Shown: in pieces, positions 36,119 through 47,500 of the stretch
Position numbering within the stretch: position 1 is the first letter of the stretch
Layout of the letters: every line of letters begins with the position of its first letter
NCBI GenBank assembly: GCA_963804375.1
Contig: CAWDQE010000014.1
Span: 434,001-498,000 of the forward strand
Reading direction: 5' to 3'
Origin: JANXQG01 sp963804375
GTDB lineage: Bacteria > Planctomycetota > Planctomycetia > Pirellulales > Thermoguttaceae
DNA: 64,000 nt
Program-made: the position numbers and the translations under genes
The notes under the pieces: model-generated
Databases searched by the model: none
What the model was told of the DNA's origin: nothing
What the model saw: the letters and a program-made list of their open reading frames with translations, nothing else

Positions 36119-37382
36119 TTACGGATTCTGGCCGTCCGCATGCTTCGCCGCGTCATAGCGCCAGGTCAAGCCGAGACCGACATAATAGATCGCCAGCGAA
36201 GCGCTGTTGTGCGGGCCGAAACTGTCGCTTGCCGGCAGCATCCCGCCCGCGAACAGGTCGAGATCGAGCCCCTGAAACAGCAGATCCTGCCGGCCGATGC
36301 CGCCGGTGATGCGGTGCTGGTTCACGAAGGGCACGCTGGCGGCCTGATACAACTGCACGAGGCTCTGGCCGATGCCGATGCCGTCGAGGTCGCCGCCCAC
36401 GCTGTGGTTGATGGGATTGCTGTTGAACGAGTAGCCCAGGCGGTACTTCATCGGGCCGCGGGTCAATTGCGTGCCGACGGCAAACGCCCACTGGTTCACC
36501 ATCACGTCCTGCCACAAGTCGGCATCCTGCCAGACTTTGTAATAGACATCGAAGGCTATCAACAGGTTGCCGTCCATCAGGCTGCGGTTGGCGATGCCCA
36601 GTCCGAACGTGTCGGGCTGATCGACCTTGATGTCCTGGTAGTTATTGCCGATGCGCACGGCGTTGGGGAAGGTGAAGTTCATCTTCGACTGGTAGTAAAA
36701 GCCGAGCGTGTTGCAATCGTTAAGCTCATAGGTTGCACCGATGGTCCCCCGCAAGGCGTAGCTGTTGACCATGGCCGAACTGAGGATGGGACCAACGCTG
36801 CCAAGCTCCTCGAAGCCGGTCCCCAAGGTCATCGTCGCACCCACGGCAAAGCGATCGGTGAGCTCGAAACCGGCGCCCAGGTTCACCCCCAGCACCAGAT
36901 ACTCGCTGCTCAGATTGTCGAGCAGATTGGGGCTTTCCGGCGCCAGGCCGCGATACTCGGCCCCCGCGCCGCTCAGGCCCGCCATGCCCAGGCCCACGGT
37001 CCCGCAATACCCCAGCGGCCGCAAGTCCTGCGTCACGCCGATTTCGGTGCCCGTAAACCCCTGCGTCCGCGAGGTCACGCTGAAAGGCGTGCCGGGGTTC
37101 TGCGTATTGAGGCTGCCGTCGTTGGTCACGGTGGGGTAACCCTCAATCCATCCGCCGCCGATGGTGAACTGCGTGCCATGAAACTGCGTCAGCGTGGCCG
37201 GGTTGCCGAAGACCGCGGAAGGCACATCCTGCGGCCGGGCTGCATTGCACCGCCATGCCTCCCGAGGCCGGCCCCATCACATTTTGAAGGTCCGACCCAT
37301 AGCCTTGGGCGTGTGCCGGCCGAACATGCGCCACCAGGGCAAACAACAGCGAAACCGCGATCCACAGATAACGAATCTTCAT
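36119..37382 (-). CDS. FadL/TodX-type outer membrane transporter, frameshifted
   Basis: The product begins MKIRYLWIAVSLLFALVAHV (signal peptide) and reads GYGSDLQNVMGPASGGMAV. One extra base near 37244-37250 then breaks the frame, and NAARPQDVPSAVFGNPATLTQFHGTQFTIGGGWIEG continues to the end. The joined protein of about 420 residues matches the FadL family: N-terminal GPASGGMA, FGNPA and the many amphipathic strands (GYSFNSNPINHSVGG). FadL-type channels bring hydrophobic compounds across the outer membrane. It lies 6 bp from the porin gene on the same strand, so the two are probably one transcription unit, and both carry a frame break. Confidence 0.75.
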
Positions 37383-37610
37383 GCCAGGCCCCCTCTCGTT
37401 ATGGACTTGTGCTGTCTTTGTTATCGGTTCTGCGGAAAATGCACATTGATTGGGCTATGCCTGGCGGGGCAGAATGCCGGGGCATGGCCGCTATAAACGA
37501 TACGGTCGGCAAAGTTCGCCGGCTTGTAGGAAATAGAATGTGGGCGGGCAATCGCTTGACAGATAAATGATGGACAGACATATAGCCTAGAGGGTTTCAG
37601 GCTGAGTCCG

Positions 37611-37632
37611 TGACCCAGAAAATTGGGTGCCC
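37611..37632 (-). repeat. 22-nt hairpin element, intergenic
   Basis: TGACCCAGAA...TTGGGTGCCC: stem ACCCAG/TTGGGT, AAAA loop, 33 bases upstream of a promoter-like sequence. Confidence 0.6.
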
Positions 37633-37664
37633 CGAGCCATATTAACAAATTGCCGAATTTGCCC

Positions 37665-37695
37665 GTGACATTCGTCGGGGCTTGGGCCCTATAAT
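37665..37695 (+). promoter_or_regulatory. Promoter-like boxes upstream of the FG-GAP kinase
   Basis: GTGACA (37665-37670) and TATAAT (37690-37695) are 19 bases apart in the 390-bp gap between the FadL-like and kinase genes. CTTGGGAGGCAT follows the -10 box and recurs near 55096-55107. Nothing else is seen in this gap apart from the hairpin element. Confidence 0.45.
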
Positions 37696-37772
37696 CCTTG
37701 GGAGGCATTTGTCGCTGGTCTTGTCGGGCGGCGCTGGTGCCTCGGAAGCCCTTGCAAATGGGGGGATGACCC

Positions 37773-40700
37773 ATGACCGATCCAGGCTCGAAACAGACCC
37801 AGCCAACGGACGCCGAGATGCCCGACGCGACCGCGGCCTACCAACCTAAGGAACCCGCCGAGGAACTGGTCCGCGTACTGGACCAATACCTGGCCAACCT
37901 GGAGGCGGGTCGTGCCCCACCGCGGGATAAGCTGCTCGCCGATCATCCGGGCCTGGCGTCGCAGTTGGAACCGTGCCTTTCCGGCATCGAGTTCATTCAT
38001 CGCGCGGCCCGCCTGGCCGCGGATGCCCCCGCGCGGCTCGGCGACTTCGAGATCGTCGGCGAGGTCGGCCGGGGCGGCATGGGCGTGGTCTATGAGGCCC
38101 GCCAGATCTCGCTCAAACGCAAGGTGGCCCTGAAGGTACTCCGCTTTGCCGGCGTGGCCAACCGCGATGCCATGGAACGCTTCCAGCGCGAGGCCGAGAC
38201 GGTCGCCCAGTTGCACCATACGAACATCGTGCCGATCTTCGCCATCGGCGAGCAGCAGGGAGTGTTTTATTACGCCATGCAGTTCATCGAGGGCCGCAGC
38301 CTGGCGGCCGTGCTGGAGCAGTCGCAGAAAGAGGCGGCCCCGTTGGATCTTGTCGAGGCGGCCCGTTGGACGCTGCAAGCCGCCGAGGCCCTGGCGCATG
38401 CCCATCAGCGCAGCGTGATTCACCGCGACGTGAAGCCGTCGAACCTGATCCTCGACCCGGCTGGTCAGGTCTGGCTGACCGACTTTGGCCTGGCGAAGCG
38501 ATTGGACGACGCGACGTTGAGCATGACCGGGGCCCTGCTGGGCACGCCGCGCTACATGAGCCCGGAGCAGGCCTCCGCGGCAAAACAGCCGGTCGATCAA
38601 CGCACCGACATCTACAGCCTGGGCGCCACACTGTACGAATTGGCTACGGGCAGGCCGCTCTTCGAGGCCGACTCGCCGCACGGCATCATCTCGCAGATCC
38701 TCACCAGCGAGCCGCCGCCGCCGCGCAGCCTGCGAACCGGCCTGCCGCGCAACTTGGAGACGATCATCCTCAAGTGCTTGGCCAAGGAGCCGCAGTCGCG
38801 GTATGCCACGGCGCAAGCCCTGGTCGACAACCTGCGGGCGTTTTGCGAAGGCCGCGCGATCAAGGCCCGCCGGGCGGGAATCGCCGAGCGGGCGGTCCGC
38901 TGGATGCAGAAGCGAAAGAAGAATGTGACAATTGCGGCGATCACGGCGGCCGCGACGCTGGCGGTCGCCATCGTGTCGTACCTGACGCTCAGCTCGATGG
39001 CCGCGGCAAGACTTGCTCACATCTCGTTGACAACCGAGGGGCCGGACCAGCATTTCAAGGTCGAGATGCTCGATGAGGCCGAGCAGAAAACGATCGCCAC
39101 CTTTACCGCGCCGACGCAAGAGCCACAGGTCATTCCGCCTGGTCGTTACCATGTCCGGCTGTCGAGGGCGGGCCAACTCAGCGAGACCGCGCAATTCGAG
39201 GCGGCCGTAGGAGGCGACTACAGCGCGGTCGCGGCACTCACCCCCCGCAATCTGTGGGAGATGCCGGTGTCCGGCGGCGAGACGGCGGAAGTCGCCCGGC
39301 TCGACGGACGAGACGACGTATTCCTCGCCAACCGCGATCAACTTCGCCGCATGCACGGCGGCACCGGACAACCGATTTGGCAGATCAGTCTGGCGGCGAA
39401 AGACCAGCCGCTGGTCGAGAAAACTCTTCGCGGGGAGAACCATCCTTGGCAATTCTTCTCCCCCAAAGACACTGTTGGGCCGGCCCAGACGGGGCCCGGC
39501 CTTGTTCGTCCGCTGGTAGACCTTGATGGCGACGGCACGCCCGACCTCATCTGGGCCAGCCGCAGACGGGCCTCGCTCGTGGCTGTGTCGGGAAGGTCGG
39601 GCAAGGTGCTGTGGTGCCACGAATGCCGCTCCACATTACGCGACAGCCTGAAGGCGGACGATATCCTCTACCACCATTACGGGTTACCGAGTCCGACGAT
39701 CATCGGGCAGCCGCTTCTGGCGGAAGTGAGTGGCAAGACCATCATCGCATCACTTTGCGCAATTCCTTGGGAATCGTTCCGAACGAAAAGCGGGAAGGAT
39801 ATCACAACTGAGCGCAACTTGATGATCGAGGGCATCAATGCCAAATCGGGTGAATTGCTCTGGCGGCGCTCGCTGGCCTGGACGGACGTCGTGTACGATG
39901 CCACGTCGTACGCAGCCGCGATGGGGAAGAGAAACGGCCAGACGATCGGCGCCATGGCCTTCGGCAGCCGGCTCTTCGGCTTTGACATGCTGACCGGCAA
40001 AGCGGCCTGGCCCGATCGAGTGCTCGATGCCAAGTCGCCGCTGTGGTTTGCCGATCTCCGCGGCGACGGTGACCTGGAGGTCCTGCTGCTGCGTGAAACG
40101 CGCAGCGAATCCGAGACCGCCGCCAAGAGCGGAAGTTCCCCACAAACGGCGCACGCCGAGTTGCGGCTCACGGCCTTGTCGCCCTACTCCGCGACGCCGC
40201 TTTGGGAACGGTCCTTGAAGGATGTGCGGAATACCGTCAATCCCGTGATTTACGGTCTCGCGACCATGACGCCTGCCGACTGGCCGTTGCTGGTCGACCT
40301 CGACGGCAAGGGAAAACCGCAGGTCGTCGTCCCCCTCGTCGATTGCGACGCCAACGCCTGCGGCGTGGAAGTCCTGGACGGCGCGACGGGTGAAACCCGG
40401 TGGAAAAAGCGGCTCTCGGGCGCTGCACGAAACCAGCAGCCCGCCCAATCCGACCGGATCATCCTGGGGCCGGACCTGGACGGCGACGGATGCCGCGAAA
40501 TCTTCGCTGCCTCGCATGATCAGCGAACCGGACGGGTGTACGTCGACGCCTTGTCCGGACGGGATGGCCGACTCCTTTGGAGCAATCAAGAGATCGTGTA
40601 CCCCTGCTTCCAAGCCAGTATTTTTTCGCTGCGGTGGTGGCAACCCGGCGCCGATGGCTGGCCGCTGTTGGTGGTTTCCTATGGCGACAGTACTTCCATG

Positions 40701-41744
40701 AACGAAAAGGCCCGTGAGATGATCCTGGCCGCCTCGACCGGCCGGGTCGAGCAACAGGCCACCGATCTCGACAATCTGGAGGTCTTCGATCTCAATGGCG
40801 ACGGGCTGCCGGACCTGTTGGTGTACGATTCGCGCGGGTCGCGAACGAGTGCCAGCGGCGGCACGTTGCGGGCCCTCAAGGGCCTGCCACCGGTGGCCTG
40901 GCGGATGGTCGGACGATACCTCTCGCCAGGGCAGGACTTCAACGGCGACGGATACACCGATCTGCTCTCGCCGGAAGGCGCGGCCATCTCCGGTCGCAAC
41001 GGGGCCGTTCTCTGGCAGAGCGATTCGCTGGGACGCGGAGAACCCGTCGCCAACCCGCTCCCCGACGCCAACCTCAACGGCGACGGATCGCCCGACCTGC
41101 TATCGATGCCCAGCGCCTATAATGCGCACGGTCCGGGGAAGGTCGTCGCCACCTCCGGCCGCGACGGCAAGACGCTCTGGACCTCCAACGTCCTGATGAC
41201 GAAGGACAGTACACTACCGTACACGAATCTCACCCCGCAGCATATCGCAGGTCACATTTTGGAAGAAGGCCAGAAGCCGGACGTGCTCGTCCTTTATCAG
41301 CGGCAGCGGCATGTCCAGCCCGGGACTGAAATGTCTCAGGTTGTGCGACAGACCTGGCTTGCCAGACTCTCCGGGCATGACGGACGCCTGGTGTGGGAAC
41401 AAGCGCTCGACGATTTCCGCAGTTTTGAGATGAGCAACTGGAAGATCCCCTTGGCGACGGCCGACCTCGACGGCGACGGCGTCAAGGACATCATTTTCTG
41501 GTTCCCGCTCGCCAAAGCGGAACCGCCCGCCGTGAAAGGAAAACAAGCAGGCAGTGGCAGCGTTTCGGGAAAAACCGAGCGCGTCGTCGAGACCGGGAAG
41601 TCCGAGCCTGAATCGAGCGCCCAGCGCCCGAGGCGAAGCCGCTCTTCGAGCTACGGGCTTACAGCGGACGCGACGGCAAACTGCTCTGGCGGCGGCCAGG
41701 TTCCATTACAAGCTCAGACGACGGCTTTTCGGTCGCCGCATTGA
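37773..41744 (+). CDS. Ser/Thr protein kinase with FG-GAP repeats, 5' part up to a frame break
   Basis: The start is ATG at 37773, eight bases after GGGGG. Kinase signatures are complete: GRGGMG near residue 99, VALKVL, HRDVKPSN near 217, DFG near 236 and a GTPRYMSPEQ activation segment. A membrane helix at about 388-410 (AITAAATLAVAIVSYLTLSS) separates it from a large outer portion with at least six Ca-binding FG-GAP-like motifs (DLDGDGTPDL, DLDGDGCREI, DLNGDGLPDL, DFNGDGYTDL, NLNGDGSPDL, DLDGDGVKDI) in a propeller-like fold. The true frame is lost around 41610-41616; after that point this frame gives meaningless basic residues, whereas the protein continues in the next entry. The kinase probably senses something outside the membrane and phosphorylates cytoplasmic targets. 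Confidence 0.85.
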   Translation: MTDPGSKQTQPTDAEMPDATAAYQPKEPAEELVRVLDQYLANLEAGRAPPRDKLLADHPGLASQLEPCLSGIEFIHRAARLAADAPARLGDFEIVGEVGRGGMGVVYEARQISLKRKVALKVLRFAGVANRDAMERFQREAETVAQLHHTNIVPIFAIGEQQGVFYYAMQFIEGRSLAAVLEQSQKEAAPLDLVEAARWTLQAAEALAHAHQRSVIHRDVKPSNLILDPAGQVWLTDFGLAKRLDDATLSMTGALLGTPRYMSPEQASAAKQPVDQRTDIYSLGATLYELATGRPLFEADSPHGIISQILTSEPPPPRSLRTGLPRNLETIILKCLAKEPQSRYATAQALVDNLRAFCEGRAIKARRAGIAERAVRWMQKRKKNVTIAAITAAATLAVAIVSYLTLSSMAAARLAHISLTTEGPDQHFKVEMLDEAEQKTIATFTAPTQEPQVIPPGRYHVRLSRAGQLSETAQFEAAVGGDYSAVAALTPRNLWEMPVSGGETAEVARLDGRDDVFLANRDQLRRMHGGTGQPIWQISLAAKDQPLVEKTLRGENHPWQFFSPKDTVGPAQTGPGLVRPLVDLDGDGTPDLIWASRRRASLVAVSGRSGKVLWCHECRSTLRDSLKADDILYHHYGLPSPTIIGQPLLAEVSGKTIIASLCAIPWESFRTKSGKDITTERNLMIEGINAKSGELLWRRSLAWTDVVYDATSYAAAMGKRNGQTIGAMAFGSRLFGFDMLTGKAAWPDRVLDAKSPLWFADLRGDGDLEVLLLRETRSESETAAKSGSSPQTAHAELRLTALSPYSATPLWERSLKDVRNTVNPVIYGLATMTPADWPLLVDLDGKGKPQVVVPLVDCDANACGVEVLDGATGETRWKKRLSGAARNQQPAQSDRIILGPDLDGDGCREIFAASHDQRTGRVYVDALSGRDGRLLWSNQEIVYPCFQASIFSLRWWQPGADGWPLLVVSYGDSTSMNEKAREMILAASTGRVEQQATDLDNLEVFDLNGDGLPDLLVYDSRGSRTSASGGTLRALKGLPPVAWRMVGRYLSPGQDFNGDGYTDLLSPEGAAISGRNGAVLWQSDSLGRGEPVANPLPDANLNGDGSPDLLSMPSAYNAHGPGKVVATSGRDGKTLWTSNVLMTKDSTLPYTNLTPQHIAGHILEEGQKPDVLVLYQRQRHVQPGTEMSQVVRQTWLARLSGHDGRLVWEQALDDFRSFEMSNWKIPLATADLDGDGVKDIIFWFPLAKAEPPAVKGKQAGSGSVSGKTERVVETGKSEPESSAQRPRRSRSSSYGLTADATANCSGGGQVPLQAQTTAFRSPH

Positions 41745-43105
41745 ACTGGACCCAAAAAATTCCCACGCCCATCGTCTGCGATCCGGGCGGCGATGGCAAC
41801 CCGCTGGTCTTCGTTACCGACCAGGGCCATGAATGGTTGACCGCGGACCGGTTGCAAAAAGAATTCAACGCCGGTACCGGTGGGGGAGGCCTCACGCACT
41901 TGTTCGCGGCAGTGCTTGCGCTCGATGGAAAGAGCGGCCAGAAGAAGTGGTCGTGGTGCGGTGAAGGCTTTTCGGTGAACCACAATCGAGGCCTGCTGGA
42001 ATCGGCCGAAACCTGGCGCGACGCCTCGCCGCAGATCGTCCGCACCGCCGCCGGCCCGGCGATTGTGGTGAGCCTCTTCGACGAATCGCTCCGCTGGCAC
42101 GTCGACCCGAAAACGAAGTACCCCACGCCGACGAACAAGTCGGGCAGTGTGATCGTATTGCTGAGCGATGGCGGCAAGGTGTTGCGTAAAATCGAAGACG
42201 AAAGCCCTGACCCGCAGGCAAATTTCGTCAACTTCCCGCCCGTGCGGCCACGCCTCTGGGTCCACGATCTCCTCGGCAATGGACAAGACGGCTTAGTTTG
42301 GTACGACGGCCGGCGGGTGCGGGCAATGCAGGCCACGGCCAAGGGCATGCTCTGGGAATGGGAAAGGCCGACTTCGCCGACTGCTACAGGGTATCTTGCC
42401 TACCCGATCTGCGGGATTCAGCCTGCAGGCAAGGGATTCCCCGCCACGATCGCCGTGGCGAGCTTCAACGGGATGGTCGGCCTGGCGGGGCCGACAGGCA
42501 AGGTCCGCTGGCGGTGCGACGACGCCCACGTTGACGTGTCCAGCGTGTTGGATACCGATGATCCGCAGGGCTTGCCGCGGATCTTGTCGCTGGGTCCGGG
42601 CAGCGCGCGAACGAGCTATATGGCCCTCGCGGCCGACGATCGTGGTCGTTACGTTCTGCCGCAGCCGGCGCCGCGGGAATACGACGCATCGTTCGTCGAC
42701 CGCCGCCTTCTGCATCGGCTTCCCTGGAATCGGCCGGACGGCATGCAGAGCTTCCAAGAGGATTGGTCCGGCACTTGGATCGTTGTTCTGATTGTCGTCG
42801 CCGCGGTCGCCAGCATCGTCGGCTGGTGGCCGGGCAAGCTGCGCCGCGCGGCATGGCTTTTCGGCCTGTGGTTCGTCCCCTCGCTAGTCATCGAAACGAT
42901 ACGCTTCGTTCTCGAGAACCGCGAACTAGGTCCGAACGAGCATTTCGATTGGAGCAACTGGTGGGCGGTTTCCATGAACGAGTGGCGAATTGTCCTGGGG
43001 ATTTTGCTGCAAATCGTGATCGTCTGGTGGATAGTGCGGCTCGTCTGGTGGAGCGTGAATTGGATTCGTGCTAGATTGAAGAGGACACGCAAAGCCCCGG
43101 CATGA
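41617..43105 (+). CDS. 3' part of the FG-GAP kinase gene, after the frame break
   Basis: From about 41617 this frame reads ERPAPEAKPLFELRAYSGRDGKLLW, matching the repeat style of the preceding entry, and runs on with no start codon of its own. It adds more PQQ/FG-GAP-like blades (VRWRCDDAHVDVSS, GLVWYDGRRVRAMQ) and ends with three or four membrane helices (WIVVLIVVAAVASIVGWW, AAWLFGLWFVPSLVIE, IVLGILLQIVIVWWIVRLVWW). The ATG at 41741 is internal, so a separate gene is unlikely. The complete kinase would be about 1775 residues. It ends 21 bases before the sigma-factor gene, which suggests an operon. Confidence 0.8.
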
Positions 43106-43126
43106 CTTTCGCATTCCCCGAGTTCG

Positions 43127-43741
43127 ATGAACGACTCCACGCCAAACCTGTCGCGACTGCTTGCGGAGTTGCGCGACGGCGACGCCGAGGCCCGGGCGAC
43201 AATCCTCGCGCGGTATCAGGCGTGGCTACACGTTCTGGCCGCCGCGCAGATCGGCGGCCGCTACCGGGGCAAGTTCGACGTCTCGGACATCGTCCAGCAA
43301 ACGCTTTTGGAAGCGTGCCGCGATCTGCCCAAGTTTCGCGGCGGCAGCGAGGCGGAACTGCTGGCCTGGTTGCGACAGGTCCTTGCCCATGTCTTGGCGC
43401 ATGAGTTTCGCCGCTATGCCGGCACGCAGCAACGCGACGTTGCCCGCGAAGTGTCCCTGGAGCAATCGCTGGCCCAGTCGTCGCAGCGCTTGGGCGATCT
43501 GTTGGCGGCGCCGGGATCGTCGCCCAGTCAGCAGGCCGTCAGACATGAACAGGAGGTTATGCTGGCCGAGGTTCTCGCCCGGCTGCCCGATGATTATCGC
43601 GAGGTGCTCATCCTCCGCAACCTGGAAGGGCTTTCGCACGAGGAAGTTGCCCAGCGGATGGGTCGCAGTCCCGGGGCGGTACGGATGCTCTGGGTCAGGG
43701 CCTTGGCGGGTGTCCGCAAGGAGGTGAACAAGCTTGGTTGA
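43127..43741 (+). CDS. ECF-type sigma-70 family sigma factor
   Basis: The 204-residue product has sigma region 2 at about 10-90 (ILARYQAWLHVLAAAQIGGRYRGKFDVSDIVQQTLLEACRDLPKFRG, AWLRQVLAHVLAHEFRRY) and region 4 at about 135-200 (LARLPDDYREVLILRNLEGLSHEEVAQRMGRSPGAVRMLWVRALAGVR), with a helix-turn-helix and no region 1 or 3. It is of the kind that in Planctomycetota is encoded next to large Ser/Thr kinases. It lies 21 bp after the FG-GAP kinase and shortly before another kinase. No anti-sigma factor is visible; the kinases may control its activity, which is inferred from position. The ribosome site is weak (CCCCGAG). Confidence 0.9.
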   Translation: MNDSTPNLSRLLAELRDGDAEARATILARYQAWLHVLAAAQIGGRYRGKFDVSDIVQQTLLEACRDLPKFRGGSEAELLAWLRQVLAHVLAHEFRRYAGTQQRDVAREVSLEQSLAQSSQRLGDLLAAPGSSPSQQAVRHEQEVMLAEVLARLPDDYREVLILRNLEGLSHEEVAQRMGRSPGAVRMLWVRALAGVRKEVNKLG

Positions 43742-43862
43742 CTCTCGGGGGCAGGTCGTTAGAATTCGGGGGCTCGAGGCCTGGCCGGAAAGCAAGCCCC
43801 CCCTGCCATGCCTGAACATTTTTCGAGGTCCTTTCGTCATTCCTGTCTTGAGGAGAACGGTT

Positions 43863-44417
43863 ATGGAAACGGGGCCGAAAACGACATCCTTGCAATATCT
43901 CGGCTTAGTGGTAGCCCTCGCCGTGGTGATCGGGATGCTGGGCGCGAACGCCTTTATGGATGCGGCGGGGTTCGATGCCTCTTGGCACCGCGATGGCTGG
44001 CCGTTTCTGTGTGGCTTCGTGCTATTCTTCCTCTCCTTCATGCTCCTCCGCTTCCTCTTTCAGCTTGGAACTCAGATCGTATCGCGACTGGGGCAGATGC
44101 ATGAACGGCCGGGACTGCCGATCACGATCACCCTTTTGGCCTGCGGCACGCTCTGCGTGCTGGGCTCGCTCCTGTTGGTCTGGCATGGCGACAGCGGCAG
44201 CCTGAACATGTCGCCCACCATGAACCTGCCCGGTAACCTGCCGGGAGCGAATATGGCCACTCAATTCGGTATGTCGGTACGAACCTCCGGTTCGCTGATG
44301 CGGCCTTTGGCGGTGTGCGCGGCCCTCGTGATCGGGGTCGCCCTGCTGGCGCTGGGCGTGTGGTCCTCGCTGGTCCCCGCTGCGGCAGCGAACGATGATT
44401 CGCCGGGCACGCGTTAA
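43863..44417 (+). CDS. Small multi-pass membrane protein of unknown function
   Basis: The start is the ATG at 43863 behind GAGGAG; the longer open frame begins inside the sigma gene's stop and has no site of its own. The 184-residue product has four membrane helices (LGLVVALAVVIGMLGANAF, FLCGFVLFFLSFMLLRFLFQLG, ITLLACGTLCVLGSLLLVW and LAVCAALVIGVALLALGVWSSL). An extracytoplasmic loop rich in Met, Asn and Gly (NMSPTMNLPGNLPGANMA) lies between the third and fourth helices. I do not recognise a family. It follows the sigma factor by 120 bp and precedes a kinase on the same strand, so it could belong to that signalling set. Confidence 0.7.
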   Translation: METGPKTTSLQYLGLVVALAVVIGMLGANAFMDAAGFDASWHRDGWPFLCGFVLFFLSFMLLRFLFQLGTQIVSRLGQMHERPGLPITITLLACGTLCVLGSLLLVWHGDSGSLNMSPTMNLPGNLPGANMATQFGMSVRTSGSLMRPLAVCAALVIGVALLALGVWSSLVPAAAANDDSPGTR

Positions 44418-44443
44418 CACGCATGCCAAGCAATGGCTGTAAA

Positions 44444-44461
44444 AACGGAATAGATTCCGTT
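44444..44461. repeat. 18-nt palindrome AACGGAAT..ATTCCGTT
   Basis: AACGGAAT and ATTCCGTT flank a two-base centre, and the similarity to 62159-62176 extends several bases outward. It lies between the membrane protein and the third kinase. Confidence 0.6.
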
Positions 44462-44563
44462 CTTCGCAGGAGACTTCCGGCGCTGGCCAATCCGTGCCCC
44501 TGTGCATAGAATTCCGGTTAGCAAAAAAATCCTCGAAAATCAAGCCGTCGCGCAACTTCGACC

Positions 44564-47500
44564 ATGAACGACCCTGAACTAACAGGTTTGTACCAATCAG
44601 GGGGGGCGGACTTTGCTGCCTTCGATGAATCAGCGACCCCCCTTCCGCAACACATCGGTCGCTACCGGGTCGAGAGAATCCTCGGACAAGGCGGTTTCGG
44701 CCTCGTTTATCTGGCCCACGACGAGCAGTTGCAGCGTCTGGTGGCCATCAAGGTGCCGCACCGCAGGCTCGTCGCCAAGGCGACGGATGCCCAAGCCTAT
44801 CTGGCCGAAGCCCGCACCGTCGCTGGCCTCGACCACCCGCATATCGTGCCCGTTTACGACGTGGGCAGCACGGAGCAGTTCCCCTGTTTCGTCGTCTCGA
44901 AGTATATCGACGGCGCCGCGCTCTCGACGAGGATCAACCAATCGCGTCTTTCGCTTTTCGAAGCCGTGGAGCTGGCGGCCACCGTGGCCGAAGCGCTGCA
45001 CCACGCCCATCACCAGGGTCTGGTGCATCGGGACGTCAAGCCGGGCAACATCCTGATCGACAAGAGTGGCAAACCGTTCGTGACGGATTTCGGCCTGGCG
45101 CTGCGAGAGCAGGAAGTGGGCAAGGGGCCACACTACGCCGGAACGCCCGCCTACATGAGCCCCGAACAGGCCCGTGGCGAGGGCCACCGGGTCGATGGCC
45201 GCTCGGATATTTTCAGCCTGGGAGTCATGTTGTACGAACTGCTCACCGGGCGACGACCATTCCAGGCCGATTCAGCCGACGAACTGCTGGTGGAGATCAC
45301 GAGCAGGGAAGTGCGTCCGCCCCGGCAATGGGACGACACGATCCCGAAGGAACTGGAACGGATTTGCCTGAAGGCCCTCTCGAAGCGTGCCTCGGAACGG
45401 TACACGACGGCCAAGGACATGGCCGACGATTTGCGGCATTTTCTCGCCGCGCAAACCATCAGGCATCCCTCCAGCCCGAATGCCACGGATCTCGGCTTTC
45501 CTTCGACGACAACGGTGGCCCAGCCGCCCGCGACCGCCATGGAAGCGGGCCCGGCCGCTCCGATCTCGCCCGCAACTCCGACTTCGCACGGGCAACTGTT
45601 CAAAATCGTGCCCAGAGGTTTGCGGTCCTTCGACGCTCATGATGCCGACTTCTTTCTCGAATTGTTGCCGGGGCCAAGGGACCGGGATGGTTTGCCCGAC
45701 TGCATCCGCTTCTGGAAAACCCGCATTGAAGAAACGGACCCGGACAACACCTTCGCGGTGGGCCTGATTTACGGGCCTTCGGGCTGCGGCAAGTCGTCGC
45801 TGGTGAAGGCGGGCTTGTTGCCGCGACTGTCCCACGATGTGATGGCGGTATACATCGAGGCCACGGCGGGGGAGACGGAAACACGCCTGCTCAACGGCCT
45901 GCGAAAGGCCTGTCCTGGCTTGCCTGCAAGTCTGGGTCTGAAAGAAACGCTGGCGGCACTCCGCCGCGGGCAGGGCCTTCCGGCGGGCAAGAAGGTCCTC
46001 ATCGTCCTCGACCAATTCGAGCAGTGGCTGCACGCCAAAAAGCAAGAGGAAAACACGGAACTCTTACAGGCCCTGCGGCAGTGCGACGGTGGGCGCGTCC
46101 AGTGCATCGTCTTGGTGCGGGACGACTTTTGGCTGGCCGTCAGCCGATTCATGCGAGACTTGGAGGTCGATCTGGTTTCGGGCGGGAATATCGCTTTGGT
46201 GGACTTGTTCGACCGCGACCACGCCCGGAAGGTGTTGGCCGCGTTTGGACGTGCCTTCGGGAAACTTCCCGAGACCCCCGGCGAAGTCACCCCAGAACAA
46301 AAGGAGTTCTTGAAACAGGCCGTGGCGGGTCTGGCCCAGGAAAACAAGATCATATGCGTCCGGCTGGCGTTGTTTGCCGAAATGATGAAAGGCAGGGCGT
46401 GGACTCCGGCTACCTTGAAGGAGGTGGGCGGCACCGAAGGTGTCGGCGTCACATTTTTGGAAGAGACTTTTTCTTCCCCCACGGCGAACCCCAGGCACCG
46501 CTATCACCAGAAAGCCGTGAGGGCCGACTTGAAGGTCCTGCTGCCGGTTTCCGGCATGGATATCAAGGGTTCCATGAAGTCTTACGCCGAGTTGCTGGAA
46601 GCGTCCGGCTATGGCAATCGTCCCAAAGACTTTGACGATTTGATCCGCATTCTGGACAACGAAATCCGTCTCATCACGCCCACCGACCCGGAAGGCAAGG
46701 AAGAGACTGGCGATTCGCCGTCCCAGACACCCTCTGGCGGCAAGTACTATCAACTGACCCACGACTATCTGGTCCACTCGATACGGGATTGGCTGACCCG
46801 CAAGCAGAAGGAAACACGCCGGGGCCGAGCGGAACTGCTGCTGGCGGATCGGGCGGCGGTGTGGAACGCCAGGCCGGAGAACCGGCAACTGCCGTCACTG
46901 GCGCAATGGCTGCAAATCCGCTGGCTCACAACCAAGCAGAACTGGACGCCCCCGCAGCGGAGGATGATGCGGAAGGCGGGGTGGGTGCACGTCATTCGCG
47001 CGGGCATCGTGGCAGCGGTGCTGGTCATGGGCCTGACGGGCCTTGGCATTCGTAACGTCGTGGTCGAGATGCAAAACGCCACCCGCGCCGAGCGACTTGT
47101 GGACGAGTTGCTCGTCAATGCCGACATCGCCCAGTTGCCCTCCCTGATAAGTGACCTCCGCCCCTATCGCCGCTGGGCCGACCCGCGGCTCAAAAAAGAA
47201 TATGACCAGGCAGAATCCGGCTCCCCGCAAAAGCTGCGCGCGGCCCTGGCCCTGCTGCCTGTCGATGAGGGCAAGGCCGATTACCTGCGGGACCAGCTCT
47301 TGGTCGTCACGCCGCAGCAGTTTCCCGTCGTGCGGGACGCCTTGCTGCCTCACAAGGCGGGCCTGATTGAACCTCTGTGGAGCGTGGCCCTCAACCCGCA
47401 AGGAGAGATCCAGCCGCGATTCCAGGCAGCCTGCGCCTTGGCGACCTATGCCGCCGCTGACGGTCGTTGGGAGCAGGTCCGCTCATTCGTGGCCGGCCAT

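Noticed and set aside
41741..41743. Independent gene starting at this ATG
   Set aside because: The protein upstream in the same frame continues the kinase's propeller repeats, so the ATG is internal to a frameshifted gene.
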